Below are positions 16,229 to 23,684 of a stretch of DNA of 42,744 nucleotides, piece by piece. Below the pieces are notes generated by a model. The model was not told the DNA's origin and ran no database searches. It worked only from the letters and a program-made list of their open reading frames with translations. The DNA comes from Sphingobium sp. (lineage in GTDB: Bacteria > Pseudomonadota > Alphaproteobacteria > Sphingomonadales > Sphingomonadaceae). The DNA lies in NCBI GenBank assembly GCA_017745115.1, contig JAGIAA010000020.1, forward strand, positions 1 through 42,744, written 5' to 3'. Position 1 is the stretch's first letter. Every line of letters starts with the position of its first letter. Made by a program: the position numbers and the translations under genes.

Positions 16229-17134
16229 ATGTACGAAGTTGACGATCCCCGCTCGCGTCTCGCGACCGCCGGTGCCGCGCCGGTGCCGACGTCTACGGCC
16301 TTCGGCGCCTCGACCTATGCGCGCTTCTACCAGTCACCGCCGCAGTCCGAGGACGCCACGCAGAAGTCGTGGTTCGCGCGCGGGCAGAATTTCGTTGTAG
16401 CCTATTCGGAAGCCAAGCCGGGTGCCGTGTTCGAGCGCGCCGGCCAGGTCGACGAATATGTGCTGTTGCTGCCGGAAGCCGGCACCTCGGTGACCGTCGA
16501 GGCCAGCGGCGAAACCAGGGATATCGGCGGCCACAGCATCACCTTCATCCCAGCCGGCACCAGCAAGGTGACGGTCAAGGCGGGCGGGCCGGTGATCCGC
16601 CTGATCACGACCCGGAACACGGATGTCGCCGCTTTGGCTTCCAATCCCGAGAAATATGCCGGGCCGCATCCGCAGATTCCGGCTTTCGAGGCCTGGCCCG
16701 ATCCGGTCGGCGGCTTCAGGATTCGCACCTACAGTCTCGACGTCCCCGACGAGCCGGGCCGCTTCGGCAAGATCTTCCGCTGCACGACGTTCATGGTCAA
16801 TGTCTTCCCGCCGGCGGGTCCACGCGATCCGAGCAAGCTCTCGCCGCATCATCACGACGATTTCGAGCAGTGCTCGCTCGCCACGCGCGGGACCTATGTG
16901 CACCATCTGCGCTGGCCCTGGACGGCCAATCTCGCCGACTGGCAAGCCGACGAGCATGAGGAATGCCGCAGCCCTTCGATCGCCGTCATTCCGCCGCGCG
17001 TCATCCACACTTCGGCATCGACCGATCCGGGCGACAACCTCCTCGTCGATATCTTCTCGCCGCCGCGTCACGATTTCTCGAACATGGCGGGCTGGGTGCT
17101 GAATGCCGACGAATATCCCATGCCACCGGCCTGA
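16229..17134 (+). CDS. Two-domain cupin protein, function unknown
   Basis: A 301-residue, probably cytoplasmic protein built of two beta-barrel halves. The first half (about 50-130, with DEYVLLLPEAG and TFIPAGTSKV) looks cupin-like without metal ligands. The second half (about 180-285) carries SPHHHDDFEQ (206-214), the typical cupin metal motif with His207-209 and Glu213, and a later His260 in PPRVIHTS. It could be a metal-dependent isomerase, dioxygenase or oxalomesaconate-type enzyme; I do not recognise the exact family. It begins four bases after the aldolase stop, so translation is likely coupled and its substrate is probably an acid in the same pathway. Neighbouring dehydrogenases point to an intermediate in ring or chain breakdown. 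Confidence 0.75.
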   Translation: MYEVDDPRSRLATAGAAPVPTSTAFGASTYARFYQSPPQSEDATQKSWFARGQNFVVAYSEAKPGAVFERAGQVDEYVLLLPEAGTSVTVEASGETRDIGGHSITFIPAGTSKVTVKAGGPVIRLITTRNTDVAALASNPEKYAGPHPQIPAFEAWPDPVGGFRIRTYSLDVPDEPGRFGKIFRCTTFMVNVFPPAGPRDPSKLSPHHHDDFEQCSLATRGTYVHHLRWPWTANLADWQADEHEECRSPSIAVIPPRVIHTSASTDPGDNLLVDIFSPPRHDFSNMAGWVLNADEYPMPPA

Positions 17135-17171
17135 ATATCGCCGGCCCGATTTCTCGTGATATGCGGGCGCC

Positions 17172-18017
17172 ATGGCTGAAGCCGCACCGTCCGCGCCACT
17201 CGTCGATGCGCATGTCCACGTCTTTCGCGCCGATATGCCGGTCGCGAAAGGCGCGTGGACGCAGCTGGACTATCAGTTCACCGCGCAGCAGCTGATCGAG
17301 ATGCTGGACGAGCACGGCGTGCGTCATGCCGTGGTGTCCGGTCTCAGCATCACCGGCACCTATAATGATTATGTCATTGCCACGGTCCGTTCCCACAAGC
17401 GGCTGCGGGGCACGGCGATCCTCGATCCGCGGACGGATCTCTACACACTTGAGAAGATGAAGGCGGACGGGATCGTGGGCGTGCGGCTGCAACTGGCGCG
17501 CATGGCCGACTTGCCCGACTTCAGATCGGACGACTGGCGCCGCCTGCTGGCGCGGGTCCGCGATCTCGACTGGCATGTGCATGTCGCGCTGGAAGGACCG
17601 CGCTTCCCGCCGGTGCTGGACATGCTGCTGGAGAGCGGCGCGAAGATCGTGGTTGACCATTTCGGCCATCCCGACCCGGCGGATCCGCTCGGCTGTGCGG
17701 GCTACAAGGCGATGACGGAGGCTGTGCAAACGGGCCGTGTGTGGATCAAGCTGGCTGCCGGTTTCCGCATGGCGGGCACCGAGGCCTACAAGGACCCGAC
17801 GAGCGATCTCGACGCCGTTGCCGATCGTATCGCCGCCGATCTCATCGCTCGTGTCGGCACCGATCGCCTGCTCTGGGGCAGCGACGCGCCCTTCGTCGGC
17901 TATGAGCGGCGCGTCGATTACGACCGCGTGCTGGCCAGCTGGTATCGCTGGATGCCGGATGCGCGCATCCGTGCCGAGATCGACCGCACGGCGCTCGATC
18001 TGTATTTCACGTCCTAG
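17172..18017 (+). CDS. Amidohydrolase 2 family hydrolase (LigI-like)
   Basis: A 281-residue TIM-barrel enzyme. Visible are the HxH motif DAHVHVF (His14, His16), VHV at 136-138, VDHFGHPDP (His163) and LLWGSDAPF (Asp238). The size and motif spacing resemble 2-pyrone-4,6-dicarboxylate lactonase and related carboxylated-lactone hydrolases more than the ACMSD decarboxylases. It lies 37 bases after the cupin gene and ends the aldolase operon. Its stop codon lies inside the left arm of a palindromic repeat (18014-18043). It is one of three amidohydrolases in the island, each beside a different redox or transport gene, so each may act on a different lactone or ester intermediate. Confidence 0.88.
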   Translation: MAEAAPSAPLVDAHVHVFRADMPVAKGAWTQLDYQFTAQQLIEMLDEHGVRHAVVSGLSITGTYNDYVIATVRSHKRLRGTAILDPRTDLYTLEKMKADGIVGVRLQLARMADLPDFRSDDWRRLLARVRDLDWHVHVALEGPRFPPVLDMLLESGAKIVVDHFGHPDPADPLGCAGYKAMTEAVQTGRVWIKLAAGFRMAGTEAYKDPTSDLDAVADRIAADLIARVGTDRLLWGSDAPFVGYERRVDYDRVLASWYRWMPDARIRAEIDRTALDLYFTS

Positions 18018-18096
18018 TGTTCCTGCGAAGGCAGGAACACTAGGCAGCAACGGAAACTTGGCGCCCAAATGTGCCAGGCTCCTGCCTTCGCAAGAG
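18014..18096. repeat. REPIN-like element, copy 1
   Basis: A perfect 13-bp stem (CTAGTGTTCCTGC, loop GAAG) spans 18014-18043 and overlaps the amidohydrolase stop codon. After a 34-base spacer, 18078-18096 (GCTCCTGCCTTCGCAAGAG) is a decayed copy in the opposite orientation. The same two-part design recurs at 29217-29286 and 33496-33568. Confidence 0.75.
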
Positions 18097-18116
18097 AATG
18101 GGTTAGCCCAGGACGC

Positions 18117-18590
18117 TTACTTGTCGTCGTCGAGATTGGGATTGGTGACCGGTACATCGCCTTCGAACAGATGTTCGAACTGGCGCCATGTGCAGAGCCA
18201 CCTGTTCCCCACACGCTTGTACTTGTCGGTGCACAGGCTGACTGTGATGGGTGCGTGGCTCGGCTGGATCTTCACGCCGTTACGCGCATAGAGCATCAAG
18301 AAATTGGTTGCCTCGGCGGTGTCCGGACCCGTGAACCAGGCGCGATGGTTGGTAAAGCTGTGCACCGAGAGACGCGGGCCCTGTGCCACGCGCCAGTCGT
18401 AGAACTGCTGGATTTTCGCGACGCCGATATAGGAGGCGTAGTTGCCGTGGAACTCGGCATCCTCGGTATAATAGCTCGATGCGTCGCGCCCGCCGTTGAA
18501 GTCGATCTCGTGCCAGTAATGGGACAGCTGCGTCGAGAGCTCGATGTTGAGCTTGAGCAGGGCGTCGTCGAGTTCGGTCATCACGGTCAT
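18117..18590 (-). CDS. Single-domain SnoaL/NTF2-like protein
   Basis: A 157-residue, one-domain SnoaL_4-type protein without signal peptide, so it is cytoplasmic. It has Asp30 in HEIDFNGG, TEDAEFHG after the first helices, and SVHSFTNHRAWF, which lines up with LinA TIHYGTNLRLEF and makes His77 the likely second member of an Asp-His dyad (47 apart; 48 in LinA). It ends with the usual WLCTWRQFEHLF strand. Possible activities are dehydration, isomerisation or HX loss on a cyclic intermediate. ATG 18590 is chosen, with AGGA about nine bases upstream; ATG 18581 is an alternative. It lies 34 bases after the alcohol dehydrogenase gene and is probably co-transcribed with it. Confidence 0.85.
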   Translation of the reverse strand: MTVMTELDDALLKLNIELSTQLSHYWHEIDFNGGRDASSYYTEDAEFHGNYASYIGVAKIQQFYDWRVAQGPRLSVHSFTNHRAWFTGPDTAEATNFLMLYARNGVKIQPSHAPITVSLCTDKYKRVGNRWLCTWRQFEHLFEGDVPVTNPNLDDDK

Positions 18591-18624
18591 TGGCAGTCCT
18601 TCGATTGTGACGTTGCCGGCTCGT

Positions 18625-19779
18625 TCAGAGCGCGGCTTCGTAGATGCGGGCGGCGTCTTCTTCAGTAACTTCACGCACGTTGCGCATGAGAAGTCGCTGC
18701 ACGGTCATGGCGGCGGCGGCCATGTGGGGGATGGCGTTGGAGCTGATCCCGTAAGCGGACATGCCGGGGGCGATGCCGATGCGCCGCGAGATGTCGGCGA
18801 TGCGCTCGACGCCGGCAGCGGCGTCGGCAAGGTCGTCGCCGGTTCGAGAAATTCCCATAGATTCAGCGATTTGTGCATAGCGTGCGGGCGCGGCCTCGAG
18901 GTTGAAGCGCAGGACGTGCGGCAGCAGGATAGAATTGGCGACGCCATGCGGGACGTGGAACTCGCCGCCGAGCGGATAGGCCAGCGCGTGCACGGCGGCG
19001 GTGTTCACCGGACCGAGGCACAGGCCGCCATAATAGCTTGCCCGCAACATCGCGGCACGGGCCTCGAGGTCGCTGCCATCCTCACAGGCGCGCTCGATAT
19101 TGGCGACGATGAGGCGGATTCCCTCCAGCGCGAACATGTCGACCAGCGGATGAGCAAACTTGTTGGCGAAGGCTTCGATGCAGTGGGTGAGCGCGTCGAT
19201 GCCCGTCGAGGCGGTCACGCTGCGCGGCATGGTGACGGTAAGTGCCGGGTCGAGATAGGCATAGTCCGGCACGAGGCACTGGCTGACGACGCCCTTCTTG
19301 AGGTCGGCTTCTTCGTCCTCGAGGATCGCGATCGGCGTGACTTCGCTGCCCGTCCCCGCCGTCGTGGGGATGCAGGCCAGCGGCAGGGCCCGCGACTTCA
19401 GCAGGTCGACGCCGATCACTTCATCGATCGACTGCGCATTATCGAGCAGCGCTGCGACCAGCTTGGCGACATCCATGGCACTGCCGCCGCCGAGGCCGAT
19501 GACGCAATCGGCGCCGGACGCCTTGGCCTCGTTCATTGCCGCCCTGAATTCGGTCAGCGTCGGTTCGCCGGCAATGCTGTCGAAGATGGTGACTGCAATA
19601 CCCCGGTCGGCGCAGGCCGCGACCAGTGGCATGGCGAGGCCGCGCGTCGGTGCGCCGGTGACGAGAAAGGCGGACTTGAGGCCGCGCCCAGCGAAATCAG
19701 ACGCACATTGCAGGGCCGCTCCGGTGCCGAAGCGGAGGGTCCCCACATTGACGAGCGCAATGGGCCGGCTTTCATTCAC
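18625..19779 (-). CDS. Iron-containing (group III) alcohol dehydrogenase
   Basis: A 384-residue enzyme with the full group III pattern: the dinucleotide motif GGGS (97-100), TTAGTGSEVTP (139-149), and metal ligands Asp195 and His199 (GIDALTHCIEAF), His264 (AVHALAYPLGG) and His278 (VPHGVANS). The family covers lactaldehyde, propanediol and butanol dehydrogenases, 4-hydroxybutyrate dehydrogenase and maleylacetate reductase. The intact four-ligand site favours a metal-dependent alcohol or hydroxy-acid dehydrogenase. 4-Hydroxybutyrate or a similar alcohol would fit the semialdehyde dehydrogenase nearby, but this is inference. The start is GTG 19779, with GAGAG about 13 bases upstream. It follows the AraC gene and precedes the small SnoaL gene on one strand. 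Confidence 0.9.
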   Translation of the reverse strand: MNESRPIALVNVGTLRFGTGAALQCASDFAGRGLKSAFLVTGAPTRGLAMPLVAACADRGIAVTIFDSIAGEPTLTEFRAAMNEAKASGADCVIGLGGGSAMDVAKLVAALLDNAQSIDEVIGVDLLKSRALPLACIPTTAGTGSEVTPIAILEDEEADLKKGVVSQCLVPDYAYLDPALTVTMPRSVTASTGIDALTHCIEAFANKFAHPLVDMFALEGIRLIVANIERACEDGSDLEARAAMLRASYYGGLCLGPVNTAAVHALAYPLGGEFHVPHGVANSILLPHVLRFNLEAAPARYAQIAESMGISRTGDDLADAAAGVERIADISRRIGIAPGMSAYGISSNAIPHMAAAAMTVQRLLMRNVREVTEEDAARIYEAAL

Positions 19780-19880
19780 GGATTCTGGTCTCTCTCAGGC
19801 TCAAGCATGGCCTCTTCCCTGTGCTCAACGCGCCGCGCTGGCTTGTCCAATACGGCATCGAGCCTTGAACCCATGGGCAG

Positions 19881-20825
19881 CTAGCCGACGGTCTGGGCGG
19901 CGCGCTCGAGGCCCATGCGGCGATAATCGCGCGGCGACATGGCGAAGTGGACGCGAAAACTGCGCGCGAAATGAGGCCCGCTGTTGAAGCCCCAGCCGAA
20001 GGCGATGTCGGTGATGGAAAGATGCTGCAGGCGCGGATCGGGCAGCTCGCGCGCGCACTCCTCGATCCGGCGGCGCAGGATATAGGCGGAGACCGTCTCC
20101 TTGCTCGCTGCAAATATGGCGCGAAGATAGCGGGGGGAGAGTCTCAGACTGGCGGCGATAACCGCCGGGCAGAGTTCGGGATCGCGCAGATTCTGCTCGA
20201 TGTAGAGACGCACCCGGGCGTTGCGGTCGCAGATCACCGGCGAACCGGCGAAGGTGCCGTCCAGCACCAGCGAGAAGGCAGTCGCCAGCAGGTCGAGCAG
20301 ATTGCGGGCGATGCGGTGGCGAAACTCGTCCGCGAGGCCCTGCGCCATCTGCGCGCAGATGCCGAGGATCAGCTCGGCGGCGCTTTCCGAAATCCCCTCG
20401 CCTCGCCGCAGCGGCCGGCCGCAGAACTGCTCGGGCGATGGAAGATAGGTGCGCAAGAGCCTGAGCGGGACATGCAGCGCGATCAGATCGCTGTCGGCGG
20501 ACAGCGCGATACCATGCGGCGCGGCATTGTTGACGAGGACCAGGTCGCCCTCGCTCAGCACCGATGCGAGGCCGTAATGATCGAGGCGGGTGACGCCGCC
20601 CTGCTGGAGCAACACCGTATAGCAGGAGACGCCGCCGCGCCCCTTCACGTCGGGCCCTTCCAGTGCCAGGTTCGCCTCGCCGCTGCAGCGCGTGATCCCG
20701 ATGGGCCCCAGTGCGGCAACGCCATTTTCGGCATTCGCTGCGGGCACGAGGTCGCCGCGCTCGATCTGGCGCGGCGCGGCCTCACGCCACGGTGGGGCGG
20801 CCGCGATCGTCAGACCCTGTGGCAC
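19881..20825 (-). CDS. AraC family transcriptional regulator (2)
   Basis: A 314-residue regulator. The N-terminal sensing domain includes VLSEGDLVLVNNAAPHG and LPSPEQFCG; the C-terminal double helix-turn-helix has LSPRYLRAIFA, YILRRRIEECAREL and ITDIAFGWGFNSGPHFARSF, ending PRDYRR. The only in-frame start in reach is GTG 20825, because a TGA lies six codons upstream. It is divergent from TonB receptor 2, the most likely target, and leads the strand that continues into the alcohol dehydrogenase and SnoaL genes. The DNA-binding domain is nearly the same design as in regulator 1, so the two may recognise related sites (inference). Confidence 0.92.
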   Translation of the reverse strand: MPQGLTIAAAPPWREAAPRQIERGDLVPAANAENGVAALGPIGITRCSGEANLALEGPDVKGRGGVSCYTVLLQQGGVTRLDHYGLASVLSEGDLVLVNNAAPHGIALSADSDLIALHVPLRLLRTYLPSPEQFCGRPLRRGEGISESAAELILGICAQMAQGLADEFRHRIARNLLDLLATAFSLVLDGTFAGSPVICDRNARVRLYIEQNLRDPELCPAVIAASLRLSPRYLRAIFAASKETVSAYILRRRIEECARELPDPRLQHLSITDIAFGWGFNSGPHFARSFRVHFAMSPRDYRRMGLERAAQTVG

Positions 20826-21063
20826 CGCATGGACCCCATATCAGAGCGCTCCGTCCGACTGAAATCGCCGGTTTCTGGCGGCGATCCTATGCCCCGTGGC
20901 CGGTATGTCAAACCACGCTTCCGGTGTCTTACCGACCGGCAACACCGCATGCCGCTGCAGGCAAGTCAACGAAGCCTCTCACCAGATAGCTCTTCGGCAA
21001 CGATGCGAAGACCGCCGCCAGTCCGGCTGCGGGCAAGATTTGCCGACCTGGGGAGAGAAGACA
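20826..21063. promoter_or_regulatory. Divergent control region, AraC 2 / TonB receptor 2
   Basis: The 238-base gap between divergent AraC and receptor genes carries both promoters. It holds an inverted repeat, ATCGCCG (20864-20870) and CGGCGAT (20879-20885), spaced eight bases apart, a candidate operator. GGGGAGAGA just before 21064 is the receptor ribosome site. Confidence 0.45.
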
Positions 21064-23586
21064 ATGAGAGCCTTCAGCCAAGCGTCAGTGCTGGTTCTGG
21101 GGATCATGCTGGCCGGCGCCGCGAGCGCGCAGGAAAAGCCCGCCGCCGCTGCCGACAGCGACGAGGGCATTGGTGACATCATCATCACCGCCACGCGCCA
21201 GGCGACGAACCTGCAGAAGACGCCGATCGCGATCACGGCCGTCACCGGGGAGACGCTGAAGGACGCGGGCCTCAAGAGCGTGGCGGATCTTTCGGCGGTC
21301 GTGCCGAACGCGCAGTTCCGCCGCGTGCAGGGCGCCTTCGGCCCCGGCGTCACCACCTTCATCCGCGGTCTCGGCACCGGCGACACCAGCCTCGGCGGCG
21401 AGGCGGCGGTCGCCTACTATATCGACGACGTCTATTACCCGATCCTGCTCGGCTCGAACTTCGACCTGCTCGACATCGATCACATCGAAGTGCTGCGCGG
21501 ACCGCAGGGCACGCTGTTCGGCCGGAACTCGCTAGCCGGCGCCGTCAACATCGTATCGAAGCAGCCGAGCCTTGCCGGCGCCAGCGGCTATCTCGAGGCG
21601 ACGGTCGGCCAACTCGACCGGCGCGAGTTCCGCGGCGGCTTCAACATGCCGATTTCGGACACCATGGCGGTAATGGTCTCCGGTCTCTCGAAGAAGCGCC
21701 GCGGCTATCAGCGGGTGCTCGACTTCACCTGCGAGATGAACCGGCGCGGCACGCCGGCTCTGGCCGGCAGCTTCCCCTATATCGACCAGATGCGCGCCAC
21801 GACGCCGAACTACAAGGCGACCGATTGCACGGTCGGCACGCTGGGCGGCGAGGATGTGCAGGGCCTTAAGGCCTCGTTCCTCTGGCAGGTCACGCCCGAC
21901 ATCAAGCTGACGCTCAGCTACGACCAGACCTGGGACAATAGCGAAAACCCGGCGGACAGCACGGTCGACATCAATCCGGCGGCCGTCCCGGCCAATCTCA
22001 AGGCGCAAGCCGACTATTTCGGGCTGGTCTATGACAGCCGGTTCGCGACCGGCGATCCATACACCACGTACGCCAGCTACACCGACCGGATCGCGCGGGG
22101 CACGGTCCTGCCCGTCACCCCCGCCTCGCAGCAGTTCTACACCGGCGCCAACACCCGCGGCGGCCTCATCATGTCGCCTTATGGGCAGCTCTCCAATTGG
22201 GGCTATTCGGGCAAGCTGGTCTGGAGCGCGACCGACGACATCGATGTGACCGCCATCTTCGGACATCGCGAGATGAACGAGCATCACTCGTTCGACAATG
22301 ACGGCGGCCCGCTCGTGATCGAGCACGTCCTCTCGGAAATCGGCGAGAAATACGACAATGCCGAGCTTCGCATCTCCGGCAAGTCCGACCTGATCGACTG
22401 GGTGGTCGGCGGCTTCTATTTCGACGGCCACGGCTATTTCCACGCGGTCAACTATTCGCCGACAGCCACCTTCCTCGTGAAGACGCTGAACACGACCTTC
22501 GATCCCAATTCGAAGGCCGTCTACGCCAATGCGACGGTGCGGCCGTTCGGCGAGCAGTTCGGCATCGTGCTCGGCGCGCGCTACAGCTGGGACCACAAGT
22601 TCGTCGACTATGCGAACATCAGCGACGTCAACGTCCCGCCGCATCCCAATGGCGGCGACACGATCTTCCAGGTCGATCCCACGCAGCGGAAGTTCAGCTG
22701 GAAACTGGGGCTCAACTATCAGCTCAACAACAATGTGTTGCTCTATGCCTCGGCCGCGACCGGCAACTCGCTGCCCGGCTACAATGCCCGTCCGCTCCAG
22801 AAGACCCAGGTCTTCCAGATCGACGGCAACGACAACCGCGCATACGAGGTTGGCGCCAAGCTCGATCTCCTAGATCGCAAGCTGCGCCTCAATCTCTCGG
22901 CTTTCTACACCGACTTCAACAATCGCCCGACGCCGGTCGCCGGCGGCTCCGAGCCGACGCTGGACAGCGCCGGAAATCCCGTCGCGGGCAACCAGCAGCT
23001 CGAGCCGCTGCCCGGCGGCCCTCCCGGATCGACGCGCTGCAGTGCGACGCTTCTGCCGAGCAACACCGGTATCGTCTGCTTCGGCCGGCCTTATTATACG
23101 AGCCAGCCGGCGAAGATCCGCGGTTTCGAGGTCGAATATACGCTGAACCCGGTCGAAGGCCTGCTGATCAACGGCTCGCTGGGCTGGTCCAAGTTCACGG
23201 CGCCGTCGATCGATGCTCAGACCGTCCACAAGCGCCAGCTCAACCCGAGCTGGACCGCCGGCACGTCGGTTCAGTACACCATCAAGATGCCCGGCATGGG
23301 CGGCTCGATCACACCGCGCATCGACTGGCAGTTCCAGTCACGCGAATATGTGAGCGGCAACTCGGCCAAATATGACTCGTTCACAGGTCCGCGCGGCCTG
23401 GTGAACACCCGCATCACCTACAACAACACCGATCACGATTTCAGCGTCGCGGTGGGCGTCACGAACCTTTTCAATAAGTTCTATTATCTGAACTGGTTCG
23501 ATTATCAGACCTTCGGCCGTGCCAATACCGAGGCTCAGCCGGGCATTCCGCGCCAATGGTATCTGACCGTCGGCAAGAAATTCTGA
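21064..23586 (+). CDS. TonB-dependent outer-membrane receptor (copy 2)
   Basis: An 840-residue receptor with a signal peptide (about 1-20, ending ASAQ), the TonB-box region GDIIITATRQ, a plug carrying VPNAQFRRVQGAFGPG and VLRGPQGTLFGRNS, and a beta barrel ending in terminal Phe (GKKF). It shares long near-identical stretches with copy 1, e.g. PNAQFRRVQGAFGPGV, DDVYYPILLG and LEPLPGGPPGSTRC, the last of which lies in an extracellular-loop region. The paralogues therefore probably take up related ligands. Upstream codons are excluded because the signal peptide and ribosome site fit 21064. It heads a plus-strand operon with the second triple-SnoaL gene and an MFS carrier. Confidence 0.95.
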   Translation: MRAFSQASVLVLGIMLAGAASAQEKPAAAADSDEGIGDIIITATRQATNLQKTPIAITAVTGETLKDAGLKSVADLSAVVPNAQFRRVQGAFGPGVTTFIRGLGTGDTSLGGEAAVAYYIDDVYYPILLGSNFDLLDIDHIEVLRGPQGTLFGRNSLAGAVNIVSKQPSLAGASGYLEATVGQLDRREFRGGFNMPISDTMAVMVSGLSKKRRGYQRVLDFTCEMNRRGTPALAGSFPYIDQMRATTPNYKATDCTVGTLGGEDVQGLKASFLWQVTPDIKLTLSYDQTWDNSENPADSTVDINPAAVPANLKAQADYFGLVYDSRFATGDPYTTYASYTDRIARGTVLPVTPASQQFYTGANTRGGLIMSPYGQLSNWGYSGKLVWSATDDIDVTAIFGHREMNEHHSFDNDGGPLVIEHVLSEIGEKYDNAELRISGKSDLIDWVVGGFYFDGHGYFHAVNYSPTATFLVKTLNTTFDPNSKAVYANATVRPFGEQFGIVLGARYSWDHKFVDYANISDVNVPPHPNGGDTIFQVDPTQRKFSWKLGLNYQLNNNVLLYASAATGNSLPGYNARPLQKTQVFQIDGNDNRAYEVGAKLDLLDRKLRLNLSAFYTDFNNRPTPVAGGSEPTLDSAGNPVAGNQQLEPLPGGPPGSTRCSATLLPSNTGIVCFGRPYYTSQPAKIRGFEVEYTLNPVEGLLINGSLGWSKFTAPSIDAQTVHKRQLNPSWTAGTSVQYTIKMPGMGGSITPRIDWQFQSREYVSGNSAKYDSFTGPRGLVNTRITYNNTDHDFSVAVGVTNLFNKFYYLNWFDYQTFGRANTEAQPGIPRQWYLTVGKKF

Positions 23587-23606
23587 TCGAGAGCCCTGAC
23601 GGGGGC

Positions 23607-23640
23607 GGCGGCGTTCCAGTGAACCTCCCGGAACGCCGCC
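23607..23640 (+). terminator. Stem-loop after TonB receptor 2
   Basis: Perfect 11-bp arms GGCGGCGTTCC (23607-23617) and GGAACGCCGCC (23630-23640) with a 12-base loop lie between the receptor and the triple-SnoaL gene. No T-run follows, so it may give differential expression inside the operon rather than stop it. Confidence 0.5.
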
Positions 23641-23684
23641 AACCCGCTTCACCACGATTGACTCAAGGGGCGGCGAACAGTCTG

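Noticed and set aside
18625..19779. Maleylacetate reductase assignment for the iron-type alcohol dehydrogenase
   Set aside because: All four metal ligands are kept, whereas I see no hydroxyquinol dioxygenase or other partner of that pathway; a general group III name is safer.
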